From Burkholderiales bacterium (GTDB taxonomy: Bacteria; Pseudomonadota; Gammaproteobacteria; Burkholderiales; Eutrophovitaceae): a DNA stretch of 56,616 nucleotides. The notes below the pieces were generated by a model. The model was not told the origin of the DNA, ran no database searches, and worked only from the letters and a program-made list of their open reading frames with translations. The stretch lies in assembly GCA_030834275.1 (NCBI GenBank), contig JAURFP010000006.1, forward strand, positions 1 through 56,616, written 5' to 3'. This document shows, one piece after another, positions 8,996-18,679 of the stretch (positions are counted from its first letter, which is position 1; the number at the start of each line of letters is the position of its first letter). The position numbers were made by a program, and so were the translations under genes.

Positions 8996-10168
8996 TCATT
9001 TGCTAAGAAACTTCTTGATCACAGTTGCTACCATGCCAGCCATCACCTCTGAGTCATTATCGGTGAGTATGAGAGGAGGGAGAAGGCGAACCACTTTATC
9101 GGCAGTTACATTCAATAACAGGCCAGATTCAAGAGCTAAATCGACGATCTGACCACATGATTCATTTAACTCAACGCCAATCATCAATCCCTTGTTTCTT
9201 ATATTAACAACGCTGCGATTTCCGTCAAAGGCTTCTTTTAATCGTTTGGTAATTAAATCTCCCTGCCGCTTAGCATTCTCTAGGAGCGATTCTTTCGCAA
9301 TGGCTTGAATGGTTGCTAAAGCTGCTCGGCTGGCGACCGGGTTCCCTCCAAAGGTGGATCCGTGCGTTCCAGGGGTAAGAATTTCCGCGGCTTCCCCTTT
9401 TGCTAAGCAAGCGCCGATTGGGATACCGTTACCTAGTCCTTTTGCTAGCGTCATTACGTCTGGGATGATTCCGGTTTGCTGATGTGCAAACCAGCTTCCT
9501 GTTCTCCCCATGCCTGATTGCACCTCGTCAACCATCAAAAGCCAGTTATTCTTCACACAGACGTCTCGCAGCTCTTCGAGGTAAGTGGGTCGAGGAATTC
9601 TGATACCGCCTTCGCCTTGAACTGGCTCTACTAAAATCGCTACCGTGTCTGGGTTATTTTCTCCAACTGCTCGCACTGCATCGATATCATCAAAAGGCAC
9701 CCTGGAAAATCCCCCAAGAAGTGGTTCAAATCCAGCTTGTACCTTTCGATTGCCGGTGGCAGACAATGTGGCCATTGTTCTGCCATGGAAAGACTGTTCC
9801 ATAACGATGATGTTGGGTTTCTCTGCACCTCGTTTATGCCCATAAAGTCTCGCTAGCTTAATGGCTACCTCGTTTGCCTCTGCCCCAGAGTTACAAAAAA
9901 ACATCGCGTCCATCTGGGAAATCTTCGCGAGCTCGGTTGCCAGCTTCTCTTGTTCTGGTATGTTATACAGGTTTGACGCATGCATTAAGGTTTTTGATTG
10001 TTCGCTAACCGCTTCCACCACACTCGGGTGGCAGTGTCCCAGACCAGTCACAGCGATTCCGCAAAGGGCGTCGAGATATTTTTTTCCGTTAGAATCGAAT
10101 AACCAAATTCCTTCGCCTCTGACGAAGGAAATTTCTTTTCTACCGTACGTTTTCATCACGTGTCGCAT
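8996..10168 (-). CDS. argD: Acetylornithine aminotransferase
   Basis: PLP-dependent class-III aminotransferase that converts N-acetylglutamate semialdehyde to N-acetylornithine. From the ATG at 10168 (MRHVMKTYGR) it has 390 residues. The motifs are FCNSGAEANE, DEVQSGMGRTG (214-224) and TLAKGLGNG with the PLP lysine at about 243. An in-frame TTG at 10237 would lengthen the protein, but it falls within the rpsT terminator's T-tract and adds residues absent from the family, so it is rejected; ATG at 10156 is also possible. It is the first gene of the minus run and lies 15 bases before argF. Some family members also act on succinyl-diaminopimelate. Confidence 0.94.
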   Translation of the reverse strand: MRHVMKTYGRKEISFVRGEGIWLFDSNGKKYLDALCGIAVTGLGHCHPSVVEAVSEQSKTLMHASNLYNIPEQEKLATELAKISQMDAMFFCNSGAEANEVAIKLARLYGHKRGAEKPNIIVMEQSFHGRTMATLSATGNRKVQAGFEPLLGGFSRVPFDDIDAVRAVGENNPDTVAILVEPVQGEGGIRIPRPTYLEELRDVCVKNNWLLMVDEVQSGMGRTGSWFAHQQTGIIPDVMTLAKGLGNGIPIGACLAKGEAAEILTPGTHGSTFGGNPVASRAALATIQAIAKESLLENAKRQGDLITKRLKEAFDGNRSVVNIRNKGLMIGVELNESCGQIVDLALESGLLLNVTADKVVRLLPPLILTDNDSEVMAGMVATVIKKFLSK

Positions 10169-10234
10169 ATTTTGTCGCCTGTGTAAGCTTAGTATTGTTG
10201 CCCCGCTAATATTGACCAAATCGTTTCCCGTAAA

Positions 10235-10262
10235 CAAAAAACCCGCAGCATAACTGCGGGTT
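10235..10262 (-). terminator. Rho-independent terminator of rpsT
   Basis: Perfect 9-bp stem AACCCGCAG / CTGCGGGTT with a 5-base loop; read on the minus strand it is followed by a run of Ts (complement of 10235-10241). It lies 27 bases beyond the rpsT stop codon and argues that argD has its own start further down. Confidence 0.92.
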
Positions 10263-10288
10263 CCTATCTTATTTGATTTCCGACTAGT

Positions 10289-10552
10289 TTATGCCATTGC
10301 TTTAATAGCGTTGGAGAGTTTGCTCTTGTGACGGGACGCTGCATTCTTATGAATTATTTTCTTATCCGCTATTGAGTCAATCGTGCTCTGCGCGCTCAAA
10401 AAGTCAGTCTTTGCTGATTCTTTGTCCCCCGATGCAACAGCTTTGCGCACCTTTTTGATCGCGGTCCTTAGTTCGGATCGAAGCGAAGCGTTGTGTGCTC
10501 TACGAACTTCCGATTGCTTGGCTCTCTTCTTTGCCGACGCTATGTTTGCCAT
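10289..10552 (-). CDS. rpsT: 30S ribosomal protein S20
   Basis: 87 residues, the standard S20 length. The protein is a basic three-helix bundle that binds 16S rRNA early in 30S assembly. The [20 protein letters not shown] start and the [16 protein letters not shown] end are diagnostic. It is monocistronic: a consensus promoter lies at 10621-10649 and a strong intrinsic terminator at 10235-10262. It is divergent from murJ, the common gammaproteobacterial arrangement. The leader of roughly 60 bases leaves room for the translational autoregulation known in enteric bacteria, but no specific structure was identified. Confidence 0.96.
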   Translation of the reverse strand: MANIASAKKRAKQSEVRRAHNASLRSELRTAIKKVRKAVASGDKESAKTDFLSAQSTIDSIADKKIIHKNAASRHKSKLSNAIKAMA

Positions 10553-10620
10553 TTTTTACTTTCCTAAGTGATCTTCGCGGGATTTAGTGTCCTGTTGGAC
10601 TTCCCCTAAAAAAGGTGCGT

Positions 10621-10649
10621 ATATTACTAGCGATCCGGGTTTCGATCAA
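10621..10649 (-). promoter_or_regulatory. Sigma-70 type promoter of rpsT
   Basis: On the minus strand TTGATC (10644-10649) and TAATAT (10621-10626) are separated by exactly 17 bases. The predicted transcript starts near 10614, giving a leader of about 60 bases before the rpsT ATG. Confidence 0.75.
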
Positions 10650-10725
10650 GTATACGAGGGGATAAGCTCTTCTGAATGTCTCGTTTTTTTGGCTTTTTAT
10701 TTCAGAGCATGACTTGTTCGAAGAA

Positions 10726-10753
10726 TTGACCTAAAATATAAAAAAACTATTAA
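10726..10753 (+). promoter_or_regulatory. Candidate murJ promoter, close to the start codon
   Basis: TTGACC (10726-10731) and TATTAA (10748-10753) with a 16-base spacer. The start of transcription would fall at about 10760, practically on the murJ ATG (10759), and no Shine-Dalgarno sequence precedes that ATG. The murJ message may therefore be leaderless; a weaker TAAAAT at 10732 could serve another promoter. Confidence 0.5.
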
Positions 10754-10758
10754 TAAAC

Positions 10759-12309
10759 ATGAGGTTATTTCGATCATTTAGCTCCGTAAGCGGGCTCACG
10801 CTGATCTCCCGAATACTCGGTTTGCTACGAGACGTAGTGCTCATGGCGAAATTCGGTGCTAGCCCTGCGATGGATGCCTTTTTTGTTGCTTTTCGCTTGC
10901 CAAACATGCTGCGTCGGCTATTCGCTGAGGGGGCGTTTGCTCAAGCTTTTGTGCCTATACTGGCCAGAATGCGCGAGGTTGAGGGTGACGGCCAGGCGAG
11001 GCAGTTGGTTGGCAAGGTGGCCACACTAATGGCTGTCGTGCTTTTATTTGTTAGTGTGCTTGGGGTGATGTTGTCTCCTTACCTTGTCTATTTGATCGCC
11101 TCGGGATATGACTACCAGTCGGAAACTGGCGATTTGACGGTTCAGCTTGTTCGGCTCACATTTCCGTATATCTTGTTCATCTCGCTCACGAGCTTAGCGA
11201 GCTCGGTATTAAATACTTGGGGCAATTTTGTGGTTCCTGCGATAACGCCTGCGCTGCTTAATGTCTGTTTCATTTTTTCGGCCCTCTACTTATCGCCGCT
11301 TTTTGATCAGCCTATTTTGAGTCTGGCGATTGGCGTTCTGCTAGGGGGCGTGGCACAACTTATCTTTCAAGTTCCGAGTTTGTGGAAATTAGGATTAATC
11401 CCCAAATTTAATTGGAGCCCAAAGGATTCTGGGGTACTCCAAATTCTGCGCAAAATGGGCCCAGCGATATTTGGTGTTTCTGTTGCGCAAGTATCCCTTT
11501 TGATCAATACCAGTATTGCGACTTATCTCCAACCCGGAAGTGTGAGTTGGTTGAGTGTCGCCGATCGCCTGATGGAGTTTCCGGTCGGCTTACTTGGGGT
11601 GGCGATGGCGACTATTATGCTGCCCAGTTTGTCTTCCGCGGTGGCGCAGCCTGACCGAAGGGACTATGAATTACTCTTAAGTTGGGGTATTCGTCTGCTG
11701 CTGATCGTATTACTTCCCAGCGTCGTTGGTTTGGTTTTGTTGTCACCTCCAATTATTTCCTTACTCTTTGTGAGAGGTCAGTTCGGTGCTGACGACGCGT
11801 TGATGACGAACTATGCTTTTTGGGGTTACGGGGTGGGTTTGTTGCCTATCGTTATGATCAAATTGTTTGCGCCAGTTTTTTATGCGAATCAAGATACAAA
11901 AACCCCAGTAAAAATTGCAGTGGTCGCGCTTATATCAACCCAAATTTTAAATTTTATTTTTTTGATTACTTTTCCACATTCCTTGAAGCATGCTGGTTTA
12001 GCTTTAGCGATATCTTTTGGTGCGTGGATAAATATGATACTGCTCATATTCAGTTTAAGAAGGCGTTCGCTATTTATTAGTAGTAGTCTTTGGCGCCCCG
12101 ATATGATTCGGGGGCTGCTCGCCACTATTCCGATGGCGGCTTTTATAATTTGGTCGAGTGATTACTTCGGTTTAATAAACCGTGCAGGTATCGAAGGCCT
12201 CGCACTACTCTTTCTGATAGTTCTGTTAGGTGCGATTATCTACTTTGCTAGTGCTCAGATAATGGGCGTAAATTTAAAGTCAATAATAAAATTTAAAAGA
12301 ATTCAGTAA
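10759..12309 (+). CDS. murJ: Lipid II flippase MurJ
   Basis: Inner-membrane MOP-superfamily flippase that moves lipid II to the periplasmic face for peptidoglycan synthesis. At 516 residues with about 14 hydrophobic segments it fits the family. The N-terminal SRILGLLRD and MDAFFVAFRLPNMLRRLFAE segments align with E. coli MurJ, including Arg18, Arg24, Asp39 and Arg52, residues important for flippase function. The later VADRLMEFPVGLLGVAMAT is also a family hallmark. It is divergent from rpsT, ends 9 bases before the convergent cysB, and leads towards ribF-ileS-lspA-ispH, as in many relatives. Confidence 0.95.
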   Translation: MRLFRSFSSVSGLTLISRILGLLRDVVLMAKFGASPAMDAFFVAFRLPNMLRRLFAEGAFAQAFVPILARMREVEGDGQARQLVGKVATLMAVVLLFVSVLGVMLSPYLVYLIASGYDYQSETGDLTVQLVRLTFPYILFISLTSLASSVLNTWGNFVVPAITPALLNVCFIFSALYLSPLFDQPILSLAIGVLLGGVAQLIFQVPSLWKLGLIPKFNWSPKDSGVLQILRKMGPAIFGVSVAQVSLLINTSIATYLQPGSVSWLSVADRLMEFPVGLLGVAMATIMLPSLSSAVAQPDRRDYELLLSWGIRLLLIVLLPSVVGLVLLSPPIISLLFVRGQFGADDALMTNYAFWGYGVGLLPIVMIKLFAPVFYANQDTKTPVKIAVVALISTQILNFIFLITFPHSLKHAGLALAISFGAWINMILLIFSLRRRSLFISSSLWRPDMIRGLLATIPMAAFIIWSSDYFGLINRAGIEGLALLFLIVLLGAIIYFASAQIMGVNLKSIIKFKRIQ

Positions 12310-12318
12310 TTGTTAACC

Positions 12319-13248
12319 CTAGCCTGTTCCCCCACTTATAATTTTGTCAACGACTGAGCGGTTTAGGTGAGGCGCAAACATGGAAATAAATTCGTAGACG
12401 TAACCGCGAAGGTAGCTATTTTTGCGTATGCCTATTCTGGTGGTGCTTGGCTCAAAAAGATGGCTGGCATCTAGTGCGCGCAGGCGTTGATCTCGTTCCG
12501 GATCGTAAGCCATCATTGCTACGATGCCTATTCCCAGGCCTAGCTCCACGTAAGTTTTAATAACATCTGCATCAATTGCGGTGAGTACAACATCTGGTTC
12601 TAAGTTCTTGTCAGCGAAAGCTTGATTGATTTTCGTTCTACCCGTGAATGCAAAGTCGTAAGTGATGATTGGAAATTCGCATATTTCTTCGAGCGATAAG
12701 CGTTTCGACTTAAGTAATGGATGACGGGGCGGAGTCAGAATGCATCGATTCCATTGGTAGCATGGCAGCATCGCCAAATCTTTGAAAAGCTCTATCGCCT
12801 CAGTCGCAATAGCAATATCGGCCTCCCCCGATGATGTCATTTTGGCGATTTGCTCAGGACTGCCCTGGTAGAGGGAGAGTTTCACGCCGGGATATTTTTC
12901 GCGAAACATACGTATCGTTTGTGGTAACGCGTAGCGTGCTTGAGTGTGCGTAGTGGCTATTGTGAGGCTCCCTCTGGCTTCGCGGGAGAATTCGTCACCG
13001 ATAGTTTTAAGACTATTCAAATCAGTGAGTGCTGCCTGAGCTTTTTCTATAATAGCTCGTCCAGGTTCCGTAATGGCTATTAATCGTTTCCCGTGCCGAA
13101 CAAATATTTCTACGCCTAATTCCTCCTCGAGTGCTTTGATTTGCTTACTGACACCCGGCTGAGAGGTAAAAAGCTCCGTTGCAGCTTTAGAAAGGTTGAG
13201 ATTCTGCTTCGCGACTTCGCATACGTATCTCAATTGCTGTAATTTCAT
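12319..13248 (-). CDS. cysB: LysR-family regulator CysB
   Basis: LysR-type activator of sulfate assimilation and cysteine synthesis genes, responding to N-acetylserine or O-acetylserine in relatives. From the ATG at 13248 it has 309 residues and begins MKLQQLRYVCEV, the classical CysB start. The helix-turn-helix includes FTSQPGVSKQIKALEEELG. The effector domain shows TTHTQARYALP, IAIATEA, LPCYQWNR and TAIDADVIKTYVELGLGIG, all characteristic of CysB/Cbl. An in-frame extension to 13347 lacks family resemblance and is rejected. It is divergent from ribF. Cbl is the main alternative, but only a single copy is visible here. Confidence 0.92.
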   Translation of the reverse strand: MKLQQLRYVCEVAKQNLNLSKAATELFTSQPGVSKQIKALEEELGVEIFVRHGKRLIAITEPGRAIIEKAQAALTDLNSLKTIGDEFSREARGSLTIATTHTQARYALPQTIRMFREKYPGVKLSLYQGSPEQIAKMTSSGEADIAIATEAIELFKDLAMLPCYQWNRCILTPPRHPLLKSKRLSLEEICEFPIITYDFAFTGRTKINQAFADKNLEPDVVLTAIDADVIKTYVELGLGIGIVAMMAYDPERDQRLRALDASHLFEPSTTRIGIRKNSYLRGYVYEFISMFAPHLNRSVVDKIISGGTG

Positions 13249-13424
13249 TTTCCTTAGCCTTTCAATATTCTTGTGGCTTATAAAAGATATTAGCTTTATA
13301 GCTCCAGATTGTAATGCAACTGGAATATAATGCACGTTGCAGGGCAACTTTTAGATCGCTCTAAAAAACGAAGTAAAAAAAGTTAGAATCTTCGATGCCA
13401 GTCTTCAACACCAAATCTAATTGA

Positions 13425-14357
13425 ATGCGTATTCATAGAAGGCCGATTAGCCGTATCGAGGGAAAATATGCTGCCACCATCGGTAATTTTGATGGTGTAC
13501 ACGTCGGTCATGCTCACATCCTCGAGAAGTTAGTTTCGGTAGCGAAGGACAGAAAATTATTGGCAGCAGTAATGATTTTCGAACCTCAGCCGCTCGAGTA
13601 TTTTTCTGCTGACTCGGCACCCCCAAGACTTTCTACTTTGCGTAAAAAGCTTGAGCGATTCCAAGAAATCGGAGTGGATGCGGTGTTTGTTATTCCCTTT
13701 GATTCAGAGTTTTCATCTCTTTCTGCTGACGCATTCATAGATCGATATTTAGTTGAGCTGCTTCCAGTGGAGTGGTTGCTCGTTGGGGACGATTTTCGAT
13801 TTGGTAAGGGAAGGGTTGGAGATTTTCGGGTTTTGCGCGAGCGGGGCAAAGAGCGGGGCTTTGAGGTTGAGGCGACCGACTCTATTACAATTTCTGGGGT
13901 CCGAGTATCGAGTTCGGTTGTAAGAGAAGCATTGAAAAGTGGAGATTTTCAGAAATCCCAAGAATTTCTTGGTAGAAGTTACAATATCACTGCGCGAGTA
14001 GTCAGAGGTAATGCGCTTGGTAGAACCTTTGGTTTTCCCACTGCCAATCTCGGACTTAAAAATCTCAGCTCACCTCTTTCTGGAATTTATCTAGTTCGTG
14101 TGGTCGGCGACGAAATTGATGAGAGATATGGGTTGGCGAGCATAGGATCCCGTCCCACGATAGAGTTGAACGGATCGATCAAGGTGGAGATCTTTATTCT
14201 GGATTTTGATGGAGATCTTTATGGCAAAAAGATTACGGTGACAGTTTTAAGCAAACTTCGGGACGAAAAGCAATTTGCAAGCGTGGATGAAATGATTACT
14301 GCCATGAAAATGGATGAAGCTCGCGCGAGGAAATTAATCGCGGAAGGTGCTTTTTAG
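13425..14357 (+). CDS. ribF: Bifunctional riboflavin kinase / FAD synthetase
   Basis: Makes FMN from riboflavin and then FAD. The N-terminal nucleotidyltransferase domain has IGNFDGVHVGH (19-29), the HIGH-like nucleotide site, and SSSVVREALKSGD. The C-terminal riboflavin-kinase domain has GRTFGFPTANLGL and SIGSRPTI. Length (310 residues) is typical. It stands between cysB and ileS in the conserved murJ-ribF-ileS-lspA-ispH order. Several flavoproteins in this window (22733, 26783) depend on its product. Confidence 0.95.
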   Translation: MRIHRRPISRIEGKYAATIGNFDGVHVGHAHILEKLVSVAKDRKLLAAVMIFEPQPLEYFSADSAPPRLSTLRKKLERFQEIGVDAVFVIPFDSEFSSLSADAFIDRYLVELLPVEWLLVGDDFRFGKGRVGDFRVLRERGKERGFEVEATDSITISGVRVSSSVVREALKSGDFQKSQEFLGRSYNITARVVRGNALGRTFGFPTANLGLKNLSSPLSGIYLVRVVGDEIDERYGLASIGSRPTIELNGSIKVEIFILDFDGDLYGKKITVTVLSKLRDEKQFASVDEMITAMKMDEARARKLIAEGAF

Positions 14358-14405
14358 ATCAAATTTTTTAATTGAATTATTTAAGTAACGATAATCGACT
14401 GACTG

Positions 14406-17165
14406 ATGGAATACAAGAAAACGTTAAACCTCCCAGATACTCCATTCCCAATGCGAGCAAATCTTGCTAACCGTGAGCCGGACTGGATAAAAGATTGGCA
14501 AGGCACAGACTTATATTCGCGCATTAGGGAGGTCTCGGAGGGGCGGGCTAAATTTATTCTCCACGATGGCCCGCCTTATGCCAACGGCGATATCCATATA
14601 GGGCACGCTGTTAATAAGATTCTGAAAGATATCATTGTTAAATCCAAAACAATCGCTGGTTTTGATGCGCCTTACGTGCCGGGTTGGGATTGTCATGGTC
14701 TTCCAATTGAGCATCAAGTTGAAAAAGCTCACGGTAAGGGGTTAGCGCCTGCTAAATTTAGGCAGCTCTGCCGCGAATTTGCTGAGGAGCAGGTTGAGCG
14801 GCAGAAGAAAGATTTTATTCGGCTCGGTGTGCTCGGTGATTGGAAAAATCCCTACAAGACCATGGAGTTTAGAACTGAAGCTGATATTGTTCGCTCACTC
14901 GGGAAAATTTTAAAAAACGGGTACCTCCAGGCTGGCGCTAAGCCTGTCCATTGGTGTCTTGATTGCGAGTCTGCTCTGGCGGATGCTGAAGTTGAATATC
15001 AAGATCGCAAATCGCCTGCGGTGGATGTTGGATTTATGTTTGATGATAATAAAGCCTTGGCGAAAGCTTTGGGTTTTAGTCATATCTATGAACCAGTCTT
15101 CGCAGTCATATGGACGACCACCCCCTGGACCCTACCGGCTAATCGCGCGGTCGCCTTCGGACCTGATATTTCCTACTCATTGGTAAGAATAGAAGATGGT
15201 TTATTAGTAATTGCAGAGGACTTAGTCCAAAAATGTATGGATGCGTATGGGATCTCAAGTTTTGAGGTCCTTGGGAGTTTCTCGGGGGAAAAGTTTGAAG
15301 GCCTCGTGTTGCAGCATCCTTTTTATGACCGAACTTCCCTAGTTATTTTGGGCGACCATGTAACGCTCGAGGCGGGGACCGGATTAGTGCATACGGCTCC
15401 TGCGCACGGTCATGATGATTTCTTGGCGGGTCAGAAGTATCAGTTGGAAGTCGATAATCCTGTCAACGACGCGGGAAAATTTTTTGATTCAGTTCCATTG
15501 GTCGGTGGAATGCTTGTTTGGGAGGCAAATAAAAAGATTATCGATATCTTGAGGGAGCGCCATAAGCTTTTAAATCAAAGCACGATTGAACACAGCTATC
15601 CAGTTTGTTGGCGGCATAAAACGCCGATCATCTTTCGTGCGACGAAGCAGTGGTTTATCGGCCTTGATGTTGGCCAACGAACTGTTCGGGCTTTAGCGAA
15701 AGAGGCTGTTTCAAAAACGTCTTTCTACCCCAGTTGGGGGCGCGCACGCTTAGAGGGGATGATCGCTAAGAGACCTGACTGGTGTGTGTCTAGGCAGCGA
15801 AGCTGGGGTACACCACTTGTTCTATTGGTGCACGTTGAAACTGGAGTCATTCACCCCAGAATGGATGAGTTGATCGAAGAGGTTGCACAAAAAATAGAGG
15901 TCGATGGAATAGAGGCTTGGTTTAAGCTCGAAGTTTCCGATTTGATAAAGGACCACCCAGAGGATTGGAAGAAGGTTACAGATACGCTTGATGTGTGGTT
16001 CGACTCGGGGTCGACCCATGTGGGTGTTTTAGAACGACGGAAAGATCTTACAAAGCCTGCAGATCTTTACCTCGAGGGGTCGGATCAACATAGAGGTTGG
16101 TTCCAGTCGAGTATGCTCACCGGTTGCGCGATAGATGGTGCTGCGCCATACAAGGGGTTGCTAACCCATGGGTTTGTTGTGGATGGGGGCGGCCGGAAGA
16201 TGTCGAAATCAATGGGTAACGTGATCGCTCCTCAAAAAGTGGTAGACACCCTTGGAGCTGATGTCTTGAGATTGTGGGTTGCCTCCACCGATTACTCTGG
16301 GGAGTTGACTATATCGGATGAAATTTTAAAAAGAGTCGTAGAAAGTTATCGTCGTATTCGTAATACGTTGCGCTTTCTTCTCTCTAACGTGAGCGACTTT
16401 GATGCAGAAGATCATTATCTGGATTCGAAGGACTGGTTAGAGATTGACAGATACGCAGTACAAATGACGGAGCGTATTCAAGAGCGTATTGAGCTTGATT
16501 ATTCAGAATATGATTTCCACAACGTCGTACAAAGATTACAAAATTTTTGCTCTGAGGACTTGGGTGGTTTTTACCTCGATATCCTGAAAGATCGACTTTA
16601 CACGTCGAGTGAGGGTTCACGAAATCGACGTTCCGCCCAGAATGCGCTTTGGCATATCACCCACTCTCTTCTGCGATTAATGGCGCCAATTTTATCTTTC
16701 ACCTCTGATGAGGCTTGGAGAATATTTAATAATAATGAGAACGATTCGGTTCTCTTGCACACGACCTATCAGTTTCCTGATACCGGAGATAGTGTCTTAG
16801 AAAAATGGGACCAGATCAGAAATTTGCGATCCCTCTCCCAGAAGGCAATAGAGGAGAAAAGAGGGAATGGCGAAATTGGCTCATCGTTGCAGGCTAATTT
16901 AGTTATTACAGCATCTGGCGATAATTTGGATCTTCTCAAAGAGGTAGGGGAGGATTTACGTTTCATTTTTCTCACCTCGAAAGTTTCGGTAAAAGATGGC
17001 GACCACGATGGATTTGGTGTTTTAGTGCAAAAGAGTGAGCATGAAAAGTGTGAGCGCTGTTGGCACTATGCAGAGGATGTAGGGGTCGATAAGGAACATG
17101 AAAATATTTGCTTGCGATGCGTGGCAAGTCTAGCTGGAAAAGATGAGCCACGAAAATATGCGTAG
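14406..17165 (+). CDS. ileS: Isoleucyl-tRNA synthetase
   Basis: Class I synthetase of 919 residues (E. coli 938) that charges tRNA-Ile and edits misactivated valine. HIGH is at 64-67 within [15 protein letters not shown] and KMSKS at 598-602. The editing-domain segments [17 protein letters not shown] and [16 protein letters not shown] are intact. The C-terminal zinc finger cysteines CERCWHY...CLRC are present, which marks the bacterial eubacterial-type enzyme. The last 23 bases overlap the start of lspA, suggesting coupling. Confidence 0.97.
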   Translation: MEYKKTLNLPDTPFPMRANLANREPDWIKDWQGTDLYSRIREVSEGRAKFILHDGPPYANGDIHIGHAVNKILKDIIVKSKTIAGFDAPYVPGWDCHGLPIEHQVEKAHGKGLAPAKFRQLCREFAEEQVERQKKDFIRLGVLGDWKNPYKTMEFRTEADIVRSLGKILKNGYLQAGAKPVHWCLDCESALADAEVEYQDRKSPAVDVGFMFDDNKALAKALGFSHIYEPVFAVIWTTTPWTLPANRAVAFGPDISYSLVRIEDGLLVIAEDLVQKCMDAYGISSFEVLGSFSGEKFEGLVLQHPFYDRTSLVILGDHVTLEAGTGLVHTAPAHGHDDFLAGQKYQLEVDNPVNDAGKFFDSVPLVGGMLVWEANKKIIDILRERHKLLNQSTIEHSYPVCWRHKTPIIFRATKQWFIGLDVGQRTVRALAKEAVSKTSFYPSWGRARLEGMIAKRPDWCVSRQRSWGTPLVLLVHVETGVIHPRMDELIEEVAQKIEVDGIEAWFKLEVSDLIKDHPEDWKKVTDTLDVWFDSGSTHVGVLERRKDLTKPADLYLEGSDQHRGWFQSSMLTGCAIDGAAPYKGLLTHGFVVDGGGRKMSKSMGNVIAPQKVVDTLGADVLRLWVASTDYSGELTISDEILKRVVESYRRIRNTLRFLLSNVSDFDAEDHYLDSKDWLEIDRYAVQMTERIQERIELDYSEYDFHNVVQRLQNFCSEDLGGFYLDILKDRLYTSSEGSRNRRSAQNALWHITHSLLRLMAPILSFTSDEAWRIFNNNENDSVLLHTTYQFPDTGDSVLEKWDQIRNLRSLSQKAIEEKRGNGEIGSSLQANLVITASGDNLDLLKEVGEDLRFIFLTSKVSVKDGDHDGFGVLVQKSEHEKCERCWHYAEDVGVDKEHENICLRCVASLAGKDEPRKYA

Positions 17166-17673
17166 TGACTCGCGTGTAGGTTTTTTCGAAGCATCAGTAG
17201 TTCGTTGGCTGCTTCTTGCTGTTTTTCTGGTGATCTTGGATCAGGCGAGTAAGCGCTTGGTCATTAACGTGCTAGACCCCTTTACGGAGATTGTTGTTTT
17301 GCCATTTTTCTCCGTAGTTTATGTTCTTAATCCAGGAGCTGCGTTCAGTTTTTTGGCTGATGCGTCTGGTTGGCAGCGATGGTTTTTTATTTTGATCTCA
17401 ATAATTGCTGCTGTCGTGTTGATATGGATGCTGCGATCGAGAAGAAATGATAGGTTTGTTTCTCTAGCATTGTCATTGATCCTGGCAGGAGCGTTAGGTA
17501 ATTTAGTTGACCGGTTAACCTTGGGGGCGGTTATTGACTTTATCTCGCTCTTCTGGGGTGATTTCCATTGGCCTGCTTTTAACTTTGCAGATTCCTATAT
17601 TTCCATCGGCGCTGCGATGCTAATCATTGATGGTTTATTCCGAAACCGGGTTCGGGAAAAAGAGCATGGATAA
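17143..17673 (+). CDS. lspA: Lipoprotein signal peptidase (signal peptidase II)
   Basis: Inner-membrane aspartyl protease that cleaves prolipoproteins at the lipobox. The 176-residue protein has four hydrophobic segments, the [15 protein letters not shown] block and [11 protein letters not shown], which carry the two catalytic aspartates. The start at 17143 is inside ileS and preceded by GGAAAAG; an ATG at 17158 is a possible alternative. Its stop overlaps the ispH ATG (ATGGATAA). It serves the several lipoproteins predicted in this window, for instance at 32430 and 43636-46010. Confidence 0.95.
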   Translation: MSHENMRSDSRVGFFEASVVRWLLLAVFLVILDQASKRLVINVLDPFTEIVVLPFFSVVYVLNPGAAFSFLADASGWQRWFFILISIIAAVVLIWMLRSRRNDRFVSLALSLILAGALGNLVDRLTLGAVIDFISLFWGDFHWPAFNFADSYISIGAAMLIIDGLFRNRVREKEHG

Positions 17674-18625
17674 TACGGCGGTTAGTTCGGGAAAAAGAGT
17701 TTTATTGGCAAATCCCCGAGGATTTTGTGCGGGAGTTGACCGCGCGATTGAGATCGTGGAGCAGGCGCTTGTTAAACATAAAGCGCCAATCTACGTAAAA
17801 CACGAAGTTGTACACAACAAGTTCGTCGTACAGGATTTTGAGTCGAGAGGTGTTAAGTTTATTGAGGATATTCAATCCGTTCCTGTTGGATCCACGATTG
17901 TATATAGCGCCCACGGGGTATCACAGCAGGTTAGACGCGATGCAGAGGAAAGAGGGCTCATCATTTATGACGCAACTTGCCCACTTGTCTCGAAGGTCCA
18001 TGCTGAAGTTGTGAGGAATCGTAACAGGGGTCGAGAAGTCGTAATGATCGGTCATATGGGACACCCGGAGGTCGAAGGGACCATGGGGCAGGTGAGAGAA
18101 GGTATCTACCTAGTGGAGTCTGTAGATGATGTAGTTAAACTCTCTGTTAAGGATCCGTCAAATTTGGCGTTTGTCACTCAAACAACATTGAGTGTCGACG
18201 ACGCCGCAGCGATATCGAATAAATTACGAGAGTTGTTCCCAAAAATACGAGAGCCAGAGAAGGACGATATTTGCTATGCAACGCAAAACCGGCAGGATGC
18301 CGTGAAAAAATTGGCGGATCTTGCTGACGTTATTTTAGTAGTAGGCTCGAGTAATAGCTCTAATTCCAATCGACTCAAAGAGGTTGGAGAAAAGTGTGGC
18401 AAGAAAGGCTTTTTGATCGATAGTTCGAGTGAGCTAAGGGAAGAGTGGTTGCAAGGGGTACGCACAGTCGGTTTAACCGCGGGGGCGTCTGCACCTGAGT
18501 CTCTTGTTCGTGAGGTTTTGAAGGCCTTAGAGTCCTTTGGGTTTTGTGAGGTAGAGTCTCTTGATGGCATTGAGGAGAACGTGGTGTTTCACATTCCGAA
18601 AGCTTTGTCGCGGAGTGTTGGGTGA
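17666..18625 (+). CDS. ispH: 4-hydroxy-3-methylbut-2-enyl diphosphate reductase
   Basis: Iron-sulfur enzyme for the last MEP-pathway step, making IPP and DMAPP from HMBPP. From the ATG at 17666 it has 319 residues. The three cluster cysteines are at about 21 (NPRGFCAGVDRA), 105 (DATCPLVSKVH) and 203 (DICYATQNRQ), and the substrate residues of HPEVEG and SNSSNSNRL are present. An upstream in-frame ATG at 17627 is unlikely because the residues added are not conserved. The chosen ATG overlaps the lspA stop. The fkpB gene often found between lspA and ispH is absent here. Confidence 0.95.
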   Translation: MDNTAVSSGKRVLLANPRGFCAGVDRAIEIVEQALVKHKAPIYVKHEVVHNKFVVQDFESRGVKFIEDIQSVPVGSTIVYSAHGVSQQVRRDAEERGLIIYDATCPLVSKVHAEVVRNRNRGREVVMIGHMGHPEVEGTMGQVREGIYLVESVDDVVKLSVKDPSNLAFVTQTTLSVDDAAAISNKLRELFPKIREPEKDDICYATQNRQDAVKKLADLADVILVVGSSNSSNSNRLKEVGEKCGKKGFLIDSSSELREEWLQGVRTVGLTAGASAPESLVREVLKALESFGFCEVESLDGIEENVVFHIPKALSRSVG

Positions 18626-18648
18626 GTTCTTTAGATTTCTTTTATAAT
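18618..18648 (+). promoter_or_regulatory. Candidate promoter of the Fur-family gene
   Basis: A perfect TATAAT (18643-18648) preceded by TTGGGT (18618-18623) with a long 19-base spacer, the latter overlapping the ispH stop region. Transcription would start at about 18655, just before the regulator gene. Confidence 0.45.
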
Positions 18649-18679
18649 TTGTCCATAGTCGATATTGAGTGCTAGTGAT

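Noticed and set aside
9861-10253. A 130-codon plus-strand open frame opposite argD
   Set aside because: Antisense to argD and crosses the rpsT terminator.
17666-17700. Loss of fkpB between lspA and ispH as an unusual deletion
   Set aside because: The gene is absent from this position in many gammaproteobacteria; no remnant is visible.
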